From Acidobacteriota bacterium (GTDB taxonomy: Bacteria > Acidobacteriota > Vicinamibacteria > Marinacidobacterales > Marinacidobacteraceae), in NCBI GenBank assembly GCA_022820545.1, contig JAJEFG010000046.1, positions 56,973-120,972 on the forward strand: DNA of 64,000 nucleotides, in the 5' to 3' direction. This document shows, piece by piece, positions 33,164 to 42,366 of this stretch (the stretch's first letter is position 1; each line of letters starts with the position of its first letter). The position numbers and the translations under genes are program-made. The notes under the pieces were generated by a model. The model was not told where the DNA came from and did not search any database. It saw nothing but the letters and a program-made list of their open reading frames with translations.

Positions 33164-35451
33164 TGCTTCCGGTCCCCGCGCCGGGGCCAGCGACACCCAC
33201 TCCCGTCGGCGCCCCGCCCTGGCTGCCCTCGGGGAGGGCAACCGGACGCGGCCTCGGCGCGATCTTCGAGCCGCGCTCCATCGCGATCGTGGGCGCGAGC
33301 GCGAATCCCGAGAAACGAGGACACCACATCCTCCGCTCGCTCGGGGAGTCCGGTTACGCGGGCCGGGTCTACGCGGTGAACCGAACCGGGGGCCCGATCC
33401 TCGGTCACGAAGCGTTCGGCTCGGTCAGCGAACTTCCCGAAGCGGTGGACCTCGCGGTGCTTTCCCTGCCGGCGGCGGCCACCCCCGAGGTGATCCGGGA
33501 GTGCGGCCAGCGCGGGATCGCGGGCGCCGTCGTGCTGGCGGTGGGATTCGGGGAGGCCGGTCCCGAAGGCGCGCGGCTGGAAGCCGAACTCCGCCGAGCC
33601 GCCGTCGAAGCGGAGATCCGCGTGGTGGGGCCCAACACCTCGGGTCTGCTCAACCTTGCCCACGGAATCAACCTGATCGGGGCTCGCGGAATCCGTCCGG
33701 GAAGGATCGCGCTCCTGTCCCAGTCCGGAAACATCGTCCTGGGACTCATGAACGGGTTGAGCGCCGCGTCCCGACTCGGGGTCTCGGTGTGCTGCGGGCT
33801 CGGGAACGAGGTGGACGTGGGGTTCGGAGAGGTCCTCGAGTTCCTCGGTAGCGACCCGGAAACCCGTGCGGTGGTCGTTCACCTGGAGGGGACCAAGGAC
33901 GCGCGCCGGTTCCTCTCGGCGGCGGCCGCGATCACTCCGCACAAACCGGTGATCGTTCTGAAGACCGGCCGGACCGCCCCCGGAGCGCGCTCCGCGTTGT
34001 CCCACACCGGAGCGATCGCCGGGCCGTACGAGCGGCTGCGCGCGGGGTTCCGGCAGGCGGGAGTGGTGGAGGTGACGCGGTCGGACGAGTTGCTGCCGGT
34101 GGCCGAGGCCCTCGCGGCGCAGCCCGCCGCACCACCCGGATCCGGAATCGGAATCCTGTCGGACGGTGGGGGGCAGAGTACCCTGGCGGTGGACGCTCTG
34201 TCGGAACTCGGGGCGCCACTCGCGGAACTCGCACCCGGAACTTCGGCGGCGCTGCGTTCGCTCCTGGGGCCGGCCGCAGCGGTCCGGACCCCGGTCGACG
34301 TCGCGGGAGCCGGAGACACCAACCCCGGGGTCTTCCCACGGGCCCTCGAAGTGCTCGCGGCCGACCCGGCGGTGGGCGCCGTGCTGGTGGTCGGGATCTT
34401 CGGCGGCTATGCCCTGCGGTTTTCGGACACCCTCGCACCCGCCGAGGCCGCGGCCGCACGAGCGATCTCGGAGACCATGAGGAGGCTCGGAAAGGGATTG
34501 GTGCTCCATTCCCAGTACGCGTGTCACCCGAGCGAACCGCTCGATCTCCTCCGCGACGCGCATGTCCCGGTGATCGAGTCCCTTGACGCCGCCTGCCGGG
34601 CCACCGCGGAACTCCACCGGCGGGGAGCCCCCGGAGCGCGGCGCGGCTTTGGAAAATCCGGCTTCGGGGACCCCCGTGAGGGCGCGGCTTCGCATCCGGT
34701 GATCGCCGCCGCGCGAGCCGAAGGCCGGGTCGCGCTGACCGAAACCGAATCGCGGGCCCTGCTCGAGGACGCGGATCTCGGCTTCGGGCCCATGGAAGTG
34801 GCGCGGAGCCCGGCCGAGGCCGCTTCGGCCGCGGTTCGGGCCGGACGCCCGGTAGCACTCAAACTCCTCTCGCGTTACGTCGTACACAAATCGGATGCCG
34901 GCGGAGTGGCTCTGGAAATCGCGGCGAGCGACGGCGGCCGGGCCGCCGCGGCCGCCTTCGAGCGCATAGCGGAGAGCGCCCGAGGCTACGCATTGGCTCA
35001 CGCCTTCCCGGAGGAGGCGATTGCCGTCACGGTTTCACCGATGCTCCCGGTCCCGGTCCTTGAACTACTGGTGGGAGCGGTCCGCGATCCGGAGCTCGGC
35101 CCGGCGCTGACGCTTGCCGCCGGCGGCGTCTTCGCCGAACTGCTCGCCGACGCCACCCACCGCGTCCTGCCGACCTCCGCCTCCGAGATCGACGCGGCCC
35201 TCAGGGAACTGACGGCTTCGCCCCTGCTCGACGGGGCGCGGGGCCGCCCCGCCGTCTCGCGGACCCGCATCGTGAAGGCCGCCGCGGCCGTGGGCGACTG
35301 CTTGCTCCGCTACCCGGAGGTCGCGGAGGTCGAGGTAAACCCGCTGTTCGTCTATCCGGACCGGGTCGCCGCAGTTGACGCTCGGGTGGTGCTGCGCCCC
35401 GCGTCCGCGGAAGGGTTTCGAGGCGCCGGCGTCCGGAATCCCTCGCGGTAG
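33163..35451 (+). CDS. ADP-forming acyl-CoA synthetase (ACD superfamily), fused alpha/beta
   Basis: 762 aa from the ATG at 33163; the track's 963-aa ORF adds a shadow of the hydratase gene. Order: CoA-binding Rossmann domain (FEPRSIAIVGASANPEKRGHHILRSL), succinyl-CoA ligase-like domain, phospho-His motif ALSHTGAIAG, then an ATP-grasp domain (VALKLLSRYVVHKSDAGGVAL, VEVNPLFVYP). This is the single-chain NDP-forming acetyl/acyl-CoA ligase arrangement, which makes acyl-CoA from acid plus ATP or the reverse. Coupled translation with the enoyl-CoA hydratase suggests activation of an unsaturated or aromatic acid. Confidence 0.85.
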   Translation: MLPVPAPGPATPTPVGAPPWLPSGRATGRGLGAIFEPRSIAIVGASANPEKRGHHILRSLGESGYAGRVYAVNRTGGPILGHEAFGSVSELPEAVDLAVLSLPAAATPEVIRECGQRGIAGAVVLAVGFGEAGPEGARLEAELRRAAVEAEIRVVGPNTSGLLNLAHGINLIGARGIRPGRIALLSQSGNIVLGLMNGLSAASRLGVSVCCGLGNEVDVGFGEVLEFLGSDPETRAVVVHLEGTKDARRFLSAAAAITPHKPVIVLKTGRTAPGARSALSHTGAIAGPYERLRAGFRQAGVVEVTRSDELLPVAEALAAQPAAPPGSGIGILSDGGGQSTLAVDALSELGAPLAELAPGTSAALRSLLGPAAAVRTPVDVAGAGDTNPGVFPRALEVLAADPAVGAVLVVGIFGGYALRFSDTLAPAEAAAARAISETMRRLGKGLVLHSQYACHPSEPLDLLRDAHVPVIESLDAACRATAELHRRGAPGARRGFGKSGFGDPREGAASHPVIAAARAEGRVALTETESRALLEDADLGFGPMEVARSPAEAASAAVRAGRPVALKLLSRYVVHKSDAGGVALEIAASDGGRAAAAAFERIAESARGYALAHAFPEEAIAVTVSPMLPVPVLELLVGAVRDPELGPALTLAAGGVFAELLADATHRVLPTSASEIDAALRELTASPLLDGARGRPAVSRTRIVKAAAAVGDCLLRYPEVAEVEVNPLFVYPDRVAAVDARVVLRPASAEGFRGAGVRNPSR

Positions 35452-35507
35452 GCCACACGCGGTCCTGCAGCGGTCTGGCGCCCTGGACGCCGGCGCCCGC
35501 AGCCTCC

Positions 35508-37202
35508 TCAGAAGCCCTTGGCGAGGCCGAGGCGGCGGGGGTCGGTGACCCCGTGGAGCTTGCCGGTGTCCGGGTCGCGCCAGACGATCTGCATCGAGCC
35601 GGTGTGCCAGTTGTAGGGCCCGAGGTCCTGGATCCGGATGCCGCGGGCCTTGAGGCCCTTCCGAACCTCGTCCGTAATCCGGGACTCGATCGCGAGCACC
35701 TGCTCGCCGCCGCGGAAGGCGAAGAAGCGCGGCGCGTCGGCGGCGTCGCCGGGCGTCATCCCGAAGTCGATGATGTTCACCAGCACCTGGGTGACGGGCT
35801 GGGGCGGCACCCCCGGCGAGCCGAGCGAGAGCCAGGGCACGCCGTCCTTCGCGACGATGGTCCCGGTGCTGTTCGGGCTGACGCGCCGGCCGGGTCCAAC
35901 CGTCCGGCCGGGGAAGCCGCTGCCGGTCGCCCGCACCCCGTCGAGGAAGACTCCCGGCGCGCCGCCGTGGCCGGTGTGGAGCGAGGTGATCCAGTTGCCC
36001 TCGGCGTCCACGATGACGTTGTGGTTGCTCTCGTCCACCATCGGCGGCGCGTCCGCCGAGCGCGCGATCCGCACCGGTTCCGGACGGCGGAGCGCCGCGG
36101 TGGCGGCGGGCGGCGTCAGGTCCACTCCCGGCACGACCATCGTGGTCCGCACGAAGTCCGCTCCGAACTTCGCGTAGTCCTTCGACAGCCACACTTCGAT
36201 CGGGATCTGGAACGCCAGCGGGTCGGTGACCCCGTAGCGCATGTCGGTCTCCACCCGGCCGAGCGTGCGGGTGAGGATCTCGAGGGTGTCCACCGACTCG
36301 GCGTAGTGGCCCATGCCCGCGAGGTCGAAGTTCTCGAGGATGTTCAGGTTGTAGCCGATCTGGATGCCGCCCTTCTTCGGCGGAGACTCGCTGAGGACCT
36401 CGTAGCCGCGGTAGGTGGAACGGACGGGGTCCGACCACCGCACCTCGAACGCCCCCATGTCCTCGAGGCTCACGCAATAGCCCTTCGCGCGGGACTTCTC
36501 GACGAACTTCCGGCCCCAGGCGCCGGTGTAGAGGTAGTCCGCTCCTTCGGAAGCGATCCCTCGTAGCGTCTTCGCCATCGCCGGCATCTTCCAGAGGTGC
36601 CCCACGGGGACGAGATGGCCGTCCGGCATGTAGTGCGCCCGCGCCTCGTCGTTCTGCTGGATGAGGTCGCCGGTCTCCCAACTGTTGTAGTTGTTCGCGT
36701 ACATGAAGGAGGTAACCAGCACCCCTTCGTCCGCCGCCTTGATGGCCGGTTCGAGGTACTCGGCCCACGCCTTCGTCCCGAAGCGGTCGGCCAGCGCGCC
36801 GAGGCCCGCGACCTTGCCCCCGATGGCGACCTGGGAGGGATCGCCCTCGCCGCAGCGGCCGGCGAGCGGCCGCTCCGAGTAGGACTCGAAGACGGTGTAG
36901 TCACCGGTTGACGCGTCGTAGTAAAGGCCGCCCATGGCGCCGAAGAGGCTCACCTGGTGGTAGTCCACAACGTTTTGGAGGAAGACCGCGGTGACGAAAG
37001 CGTCGATGGCGTTCCCGCCGTTCCGGAGCACTTCGAGCGCGGTCTCGGTGACGATGGGGAGCTGGGTGCTCACCATCACCGAGTCGCCGACCGACTCCGC
37101 CTTCGGCCCCTGGTTGTAGAGGGCGTCGCGCGCGTCGGGCGGGTTCTGGCCGGACGCCAGGGCGGCGGCCAGCAGGCACGTCGTTAATGTGAGAAATCGC
37201 AT
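35508..37202 (-). CDS. Gamma-glutamyltransferase family protein, paralog 1
   Basis: 564 aa. The track counts from a TTG at 37208; the ATG at 37202 behind AGAGG is better. A signal peptide (MRFLTLTTCLLAAALASGQ) precedes a GGT Ntn-hydrolase body with NGGNAIDAFVTAVFLQNVVDYH and EVLSESPPKKGGIQIGYNLNILENFDL. The autoprocessing site, normally TTH-S-VVD, reads SNHNVIVD, with Ser where the Thr nucleophile should be. The later PGG glycine pair is PGVPPQ. It probably acts on gamma-glutamyl or other peptides in the periplasm. It is the most downstream of three tandem paralogs, 110 bp after paralog 2 with repeat G between. Confidence 0.85.
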   Translation of the reverse strand: MRFLTLTTCLLAAALASGQNPPDARDALYNQGPKAESVGDSVMVSTQLPIVTETALEVLRNGGNAIDAFVTAVFLQNVVDYHQVSLFGAMGGLYYDASTGDYTVFESYSERPLAGRCGEGDPSQVAIGGKVAGLGALADRFGTKAWAEYLEPAIKAADEGVLVTSFMYANNYNSWETGDLIQQNDEARAHYMPDGHLVPVGHLWKMPAMAKTLRGIASEGADYLYTGAWGRKFVEKSRAKGYCVSLEDMGAFEVRWSDPVRSTYRGYEVLSESPPKKGGIQIGYNLNILENFDLAGMGHYAESVDTLEILTRTLGRVETDMRYGVTDPLAFQIPIEVWLSKDYAKFGADFVRTTMVVPGVDLTPPAATAALRRPEPVRIARSADAPPMVDESNHNVIVDAEGNWITSLHTGHGGAPGVFLDGVRATGSGFPGRTVGPGRRVSPNSTGTIVAKDGVPWLSLGSPGVPPQPVTQVLVNIIDFGMTPGDAADAPRFFAFRGGEQVLAIESRITDEVRKGLKARGIRIQDLGPYNWHTGSMQIVWRDPDTGKLHGVTDPRRLGLAKGF

Positions 37203-37248
37203 GGTCAAACCTCTGCGCCATCGCCGCTGATCGGCGGCGCGCGGGTTT

Positions 37249-37294
37249 CGCGGCCCTGGCGGGCCGCGATGCCGGCCGGAGGCCGGCGCTCCGA
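37249..37294 (+). repeat. Two-hairpin interspersed repeat, type 1, copy G
   Basis: Left hairpin CGCGGCCC-TGGC-GGGCCGCG, core GCCGGCC-GGA-GGCCGGC, tail GCTCCGA. It lies between GGT paralogs 1 and 2. Confidence 0.85.
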
Positions 37295-37318
37295 AGCGGC
37301 GTACTTGTGCACGGGCGG

Positions 37319-39019
37319 TCAGTAGCCGACGACGACGCCGAGACGCCGTGGGTCCGTGGCCCCGTGGAGCTTGCCGTCGTCACCGCGCCAGATGATCTGC
37401 ATCGAGCCGGTGTGCCAGTTGTAGGCGCCGAGGTCGGTGATCCCGATCCCGCTCTTCTTCAGGCCCGCGCGGACCGCGTCGGAGATGCGGGACTCGATCT
37501 GAACGCCGCGTTCGCCCCCCCGGAAGGCCCAGAAGCGCGGCGCGTCGGCCGCGTCCTTCGGGTGCATGCCGTAGTCGATGATGTTCACGAGCACCTCGGT
37601 GACCGGCTGCGGCGGCGAACCCGGGGTCCCCATGGCGAGCCAGGGCTTGCCGTCCTTCGCCACGATGATCCCGGTGATCGGCAGCACCAGGCGGCGGCCG
37701 GGACCCGCGGTGGCGGCGCGCGCGGTGCTCCCCGTCGCCCGCACCCCGTCGATGAAGATGCCCGGCGCCCCGCCGTGCCCCGTGTGGAGCATGGACACCC
37801 AGTTGCCGTGCGAGTCCACGATGACGTTGTGGTTGCTCCCGAGATCCGCGGTGTCCGCCCCGCCGGCGCCCGGCGGGAAGAGCGAGGCCGTCATGTCGGG
37901 GGTCTCGCTGTTCGAGAGGTCCACGCCGTCGAGCAGCATCGTGTTCTCGACGAAGGTGGCCCCCAGTTTTCCGTACTCGTCGGAGAGCCAGAGATCCGTG
38001 GGCATCTTGAAGTTGAGCGGGTCCTTGATGACCCAGCGCGTCTCGTCGGAGACCCGGCCGAAGGCCCGGATCATGATCTCGAGCGCCTCGGGGGACTCGC
38101 TGTAGTGCCCCATGCCCTTCAGGTCGAAGTTCTCGAGGATCTTGAGGTTGCTCCCCACGATGACCCCACCCGTGTCGGGCGGCGGCGAACCGTAGAAATC
38201 AAGCCCGCGGTACGTGAACTTCGTCGGGTCGTCCCAGTGCGGCTTGTACTCCGCCATGTCCTGCATGCTGACCGCGAAGCCCTTCGCGTTCGCGGCCTTC
38301 ACGAACTTCTCGGCCCAGGCCCCGGTGTACATGTAGTCGGCGCCCTCGGAAGCGACCATCTTGAGGTGCTCGGCGAGCGCCGGCCGCTTCCAGCGCTCGC
38401 CCACCGGCACCAGGTGGCCGTTCGCCATGTAGGCCTCGCGCGCCTCGGGGTTCTTGACGAGGTCCCCCTGCTCCATCAGGTTGTAGTTGATGCCGTACAT
38501 GAACGAGGTGACGATGGCGCCTTCCGTGGCCGAGGCGATGGCCGGCTGCAGGTACTGCGACCACTCCATCGTCCCGCTGCCGTAGCGCTCCGCGATCGCT
38601 TCGAGGCCGCGCACCACGCCGCCGATGGCGACCTTGGAGACGTCGCCGTGGTCGTGGCGGTCGGCGCGCGGGCGCTCCGAGACCGCGTTCAGCGACCAGT
38701 AGGTGTCTGTGGCCGCGTCGTAGCCGATGACGGACATCGAGCCGAAGTGCGAGACCTGGTGGAAGTCCTGGACGTGCTGGACGAAGACGGCGGTCACCAT
38801 GGCGTCCACCGCGTTGCCGCCGTCCCTCAAGACCTCGAGCGCCGCGTTGCTGACCACCGGAAGCTGGGTGGCCACCATGACCGAGTCGCCGGTGACGGTC
38901 GGCTTCGGTCCCTGGTTCAGTTGCGGATCGGGTCCGTTCTGCGCCATCCCGGTGGTTGCGAGAGCCAGCGCCCCCGCGACGACCAGGAATCGAATGAATG
39001 TAGAGCTTGTTCTCATCAT
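37319..39019 (-). CDS. Gamma-glutamyltransferase family protein, paralog 2
   Basis: 566 aa from the ATG at 39019 behind GGGGAGGAG. Signal peptide FLVVAGALALATTGMAQ. Same plan as paralog 1: NGGNAVDAMVTAVFVQHVQDFH, PPPDTGGVIVGSNLKILENFDL, nucleophile region GSNHNVIVDSHGNW with Ser in place of Thr, and GTPGSPPQPVTEVL. The gap to paralog 3 is 18 bp. The three copies are diverged but colinear over their whole length, so they come from tandem duplication and are all under selection. Confidence 0.85.
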   Translation of the reverse strand: MMRTSSTFIRFLVVAGALALATTGMAQNGPDPQLNQGPKPTVTGDSVMVATQLPVVSNAALEVLRDGGNAVDAMVTAVFVQHVQDFHQVSHFGSMSVIGYDAATDTYWSLNAVSERPRADRHDHGDVSKVAIGGVVRGLEAIAERYGSGTMEWSQYLQPAIASATEGAIVTSFMYGINYNLMEQGDLVKNPEAREAYMANGHLVPVGERWKRPALAEHLKMVASEGADYMYTGAWAEKFVKAANAKGFAVSMQDMAEYKPHWDDPTKFTYRGLDFYGSPPPDTGGVIVGSNLKILENFDLKGMGHYSESPEALEIMIRAFGRVSDETRWVIKDPLNFKMPTDLWLSDEYGKLGATFVENTMLLDGVDLSNSETPDMTASLFPPGAGGADTADLGSNHNVIVDSHGNWVSMLHTGHGGAPGIFIDGVRATGSTARAATAGPGRRLVLPITGIIVAKDGKPWLAMGTPGSPPQPVTEVLVNIIDYGMHPKDAADAPRFWAFRGGERGVQIESRISDAVRAGLKKSGIGITDLGAYNWHTGSMQIIWRGDDGKLHGATDPRRLGVVVGY

Positions 39020-39037
39020 GCTCCTCCCCTGTTGTGT

Positions 39038-40726
39038 TCAGTGTCCAGCGGCATGTCCGAGCCGTCTCGGGTCGCTGACCCCGTAAAGCTTTCCGTCGTC
39101 ACCGCGCCAGATGATCTGTATCGAGCCGGTGTGCCAGTTGTAGTCGCCGAGTTCCTCCATCGCGATGCCGCTTCGCGCCATCCCCCGCCGGACCTCGTCG
39201 GAGATCCGCGATTCGATGCGGAGCACCCGCCGCTCGGTCTGTCCGTAGAGGAACGCCCAGAAGCGCGGCGCGTCGGCCGCGTCCTTCGGATGCATGCCGA
39301 AGTCGAGGATGTTCACGAGCACCTCGGTCACCGGCTGTGGCGGGAACCCCGGCGTTCCGAGCGAGAGCCAGGGCTTGCCGTCCTTCATCACGAAGACCCC
39401 GGTGACCTCGGCGAGGATGCGGCGACCCGGACCCATCGTCTCGGCCTTCACCCCGCTGCCGGTGGCCCGGACCCCATCGATGAAGATCCCCGGGGCGCCG
39501 CCGTGTCCGGTGTGTAGCGAACTGATCCAGTTCCCCTCGGCGTCAACGATCACGTTGTGGTTGCTGCCGAGGGTCATCGCGGCGGCGACGTTCGTTCCGC
39601 CCGCCTCCCTCTCCATCATGGCCGTCAGGTCCACCCCCGGCTGCGGCATCGTCTGCCGGACGAATTCGGCGCTCAGCCGCGCGTACTCCTTCGAGTTCCA
39701 GAGCTCGTAGGGGTTCCGGTAGGCGGCCGGGTCCTGGATGGACCACTTCATGTCGGACTCGACCTTGCCGAAGCTCCGGACCATGATCTCGAGGGTCTCC
39801 GGGGACTCGGCGAAGTGCCCGGTCTCCGTGAGATCGAACTGCTCCAGCACGTTCAGGTTCTGCCCGACCAGGAGCCCGCCCTTGTTGGGAGGCGGCTCGA
39901 CCAGGATCTCGTGGCCCCGGTAGGTGAAGCGGGCCGGCTCGAACCAGCGCGTCTCGTACTCGGCGAGGTCCTCGAGCGTGACGCAGAAACCGCGCCGCGT
40001 CGCCTGTTCCACGAACTTCGTCGCCCACTCGCCCTGGTAGAGATGATCGGCGCCGTGCTCGGCGACCGCCCGGAGAGTCGCGGCGAGGGCCGGCATCTTC
40101 CAGGTCCCGCCGACCGGGACCAGGTGGCCGTCGGGCAGGTAGAACGCGCGCGCTTCCTCGTTCCGCTGGATCAGGTCCCCGTTCTCCCAGAGGCTGTAGT
40201 TGTTCGCGTACTGGAAGTTCGTGACCAGGACGCCGTCTTCCGCGGCAGCGATCGCAGGTTCCAGGTAGCCCGCCCAGGGTTTCGTCCCGAAGCGGTCGGC
40301 GAGCGACTCGAGCCCGCGCACCGTGCCGCCGATGGCCAGCCGGCCCACCCGCTTGCCGTCCCCGCAGCGGTCGGCCCGCGGCCGTGCCGAGAAGGCATTG
40401 AACGCGTAGGTCGTCCCGGTGGCCGCCTCGTAGTAGAGGCCGGACATCGCCCCGAAGTGCGAGACCTGGTGGTAGTCCTCGACGTGCTGGAGGAAGACGG
40501 CGGTGACGAACGCGTCCACCGCGTTCCCGCCGTCCTCCAGCACCCGGACCGCCGCCCGGGTCACGTTCGGGAGCTGGGTCGCGACCATCCCGCCGTCGGA
40601 GGTAGCCACGGCTTTCGGCCCCTGGTTCAGCAGCGGATCGCGGGAACCGCCCGTCTGGGCGAGCGCCGGCGCCGATGCGGCCAGCAACACGGCGAGCGCC
40701 AGGCCGCCGGGAAGCGCGTCTTTCAT
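39038..40726 (-). CDS. Gamma-glutamyltransferase family protein, paralog 3
   Basis: 562 aa from the ATG at 40726 behind AGGAG; the track's 1155-aa ORF is a fusion with a shadow of the DUF885 gene. Signal peptide GGLALAVLLAASAPALAQ. Key segments: DGGNAVDAFVTAVFLQHVEDYH, VEPPPNKGGLLVGQNLNVLEQFDL, GSNHNVIVDAEGNW with Ser at the nucleophile place, and GTPGFPPQPVTEVL. It is the first of the three copies after the DUF885 gene (14 bp). Together they would degrade gamma-glutamyl or related peptides in the periplasm. Confidence 0.85.
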   Translation of the reverse strand: MKDALPGGLALAVLLAASAPALAQTGGSRDPLLNQGPKAVATSDGGMVATQLPNVTRAAVRVLEDGGNAVDAFVTAVFLQHVEDYHQVSHFGAMSGLYYEAATGTTYAFNAFSARPRADRCGDGKRVGRLAIGGTVRGLESLADRFGTKPWAGYLEPAIAAAEDGVLVTNFQYANNYSLWENGDLIQRNEEARAFYLPDGHLVPVGGTWKMPALAATLRAVAEHGADHLYQGEWATKFVEQATRRGFCVTLEDLAEYETRWFEPARFTYRGHEILVEPPPNKGGLLVGQNLNVLEQFDLTETGHFAESPETLEIMVRSFGKVESDMKWSIQDPAAYRNPYELWNSKEYARLSAEFVRQTMPQPGVDLTAMMEREAGGTNVAAAMTLGSNHNVIVDAEGNWISSLHTGHGGAPGIFIDGVRATGSGVKAETMGPGRRILAEVTGVFVMKDGKPWLSLGTPGFPPQPVTEVLVNILDFGMHPKDAADAPRFWAFLYGQTERRVLRIESRISDEVRRGMARSGIAMEELGDYNWHTGSIQIIWRGDDGKLYGVSDPRRLGHAAGH

Positions 40727-40740
40727 TCGGCTCTCCTGTC

Positions 40741-42366
40741 TCAGTTCGTCGGTCTCGCGAACAGGTCCCGGACCTCGTCGTCGTGGCCGGTCATCTCCCA
40801 GCGGATGAGCGAGATCGGGATCCAACCGGAAGCGAGGAACTCGTCGTGGAACTCCTTCAGGTCGAACTCGTCGCCGAGCTGCAGTGCCCTGTCCATGAGG
40901 AGTTCCTCGATCTGGAGCTTCCCCATCTGGTAGGCGATCCCCGAACCCGGGGTCTTCAGATAGATCTCGGCGTCCACCCGGGCCACGTCCTGGTCCATGA
41001 AGGGCGTGTTGTCCGCCATGAAATCCACCGCCTGCTGGACGGTGAATTCGTTCGTGTGCATCAGGGCTTCGGCCCCGTTCCGCACCGCCCGGGCGATCTG
41101 GAAGATGTAGTAGAGCTCGCGGGTGCGCGGCAGCTCGTCGAGGAACCCGGCCTGGAGCATCATCTCCTCGAGATAGAAGGCCCACCCCTCGATGCGGCCG
41201 CGGTCGCGGTAGGCGCCGCGGATCGAGGAGCGGTTCGGCCCCGGTTCCCGGCTCCGGAGCAGGCCGTCGAAGCGGTGGCCCGGGATCACCGCGTGCACAT
41301 GGTCGGGCCGCGGGTCGCGGTACTGGACCTCCTCCCAGAAGTTCCGCCGGCCGCCCTCGCGGACGATCCAGGGCACGTTCGTGCCGAACTCCCCGACGTA
41401 GTCCGGGATGGTGAGGATGTCCTGGTCCACCAGGAACTTCCGGACGTGCTCGTCGGCCTCCTCGATCCGCCGGGCGTAGTCCTCGGCGCTCGGCGCGGGG
41501 TCCACCGTCGGGAGACCCCGGTTCCTGTTGCGCTCGAGTTCGAGGAAGGCCCAGGACCGGTGGAGTTCGCGGTCGCCGATCCGGTTCACGTCGTCCCAGT
41601 CGAAGGGCATCATGGCGACGTGCTTCAGGTACCAGTCGTAGTGCCCGCGTCCGAGCCCGGAGGGCGCGTCCATCCGCTCCCGGTTCCCGGTGAGCCAGGC
41701 GTGGAACTCTCCGACCGCCGCCTGCGCCTCCCGCGCCGGGGGCAGGAGTTCGGGGTGGTGCGTTTCGAGCTGCGCGACCAGGTCTTCGTACCAGGCGATG
41801 GTCCCGGCGGGGGGGACCTCCCGGTAGGGATGGCCGTGGCCGACGCCGTCGGCGGTCACCAGGTTCCTCAGCGCCAGCATCGTCAACTCGCCGCCGGCAT
41901 CCGTGAGGTTCTCGCGGGCGAGGGACAGGAACGCGGGCACCCCGCCCAGTTGCATCTCGAGCCGGGCGATTTCCTCCCCGGCGAGCGGGAAGTCGTGGAA
42001 GGCGAGCCGCTGCACGGTGTCCACGTAGGTCCCGGGATCGCGCGCCCAGGGACGGCGCACCCGCAGGTCGTAATCGAGACGGTTCAGCCGCGCCCGCACC
42101 AGGAGGTAGTCCACCTGCCGCGGGACCGGCCAGCCGGCCGGATCGATGGCGCCGAGGCGGTCCGCGAAGCCGTCGAGCCCGGCCCGCTGCCGCTCGATGG
42201 TCTCCGGGCGGTAGTCCGGAAGGCCGTCCTCCATGGCCGGACGATCGAACTCGAGGAACTCGTCGTGGAGGGCCACCAGCGTCCCGTAGTGCCCGGCGCC
42301 GCCGGCCACGCCGCACGCGGTGGCTGCGACGGCGAGCGGAAGGGCGAGAACGGATCGACGCTTCAT
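40741..42366 (-). CDS. DUF885 family protein (peptidase-like)
   Basis: 541 aa behind GGAGG. The N-terminus (LALPLAVAATACGVAGG) is a lipoprotein-like signal with Cys after ATA. The body is mostly helical and carries the DUF885 signature: HAVIPGHRFDGLL, then RGRIEGWAFYLEEMMLQAGF, and further on YQMGKLQIEELL. DUF885 proteins resemble zinc carboxypeptidase-like helical metallopeptidases. The usual HE-x2-PGH is HAVIPGH here, so one metal ligand may differ. Overlap with the TPR gene by 4 nt and the GGT genes downstream point to peptide breakdown. Confidence 0.8.
   Translation of the reverse strand: MKRRSVLALPLAVAATACGVAGGAGHYGTLVALHDEFLEFDRPAMEDGLPDYRPETIERQRAGLDGFADRLGAIDPAGWPVPRQVDYLLVRARLNRLDYDLRVRRPWARDPGTYVDTVQRLAFHDFPLAGEEIARLEMQLGGVPAFLSLARENLTDAGGELTMLALRNLVTADGVGHGHPYREVPPAGTIAWYEDLVAQLETHHPELLPPAREAQAAVGEFHAWLTGNRERMDAPSGLGRGHYDWYLKHVAMMPFDWDDVNRIGDRELHRSWAFLELERNRNRGLPTVDPAPSAEDYARRIEEADEHVRKFLVDQDILTIPDYVGEFGTNVPWIVREGGRRNFWEEVQYRDPRPDHVHAVIPGHRFDGLLRSREPGPNRSSIRGAYRDRGRIEGWAFYLEEMMLQAGFLDELPRTRELYYIFQIARAVRNGAEALMHTNEFTVQQAVDFMADNTPFMDQDVARVDAEIYLKTPGSGIAYQMGKLQIEELLMDRALQLGDEFDLKEFHDEFLASGWIPISLIRWEMTGHDDEVRDLFARPTN

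Noticed and set aside
32560-35451. 963-aa fused ORF
   Set aside because: The first 201 residues are an out-of-frame reading of the enoyl-CoA hydratase; the acyl-CoA synthetase starts at 33163.
37249-37294. Repeat G as a simple intrinsic terminator between GGT genes
   Set aside because: No T-tract follows, and the same core occurs in divergent promoter gaps and inside a coding region, which terminators would not.
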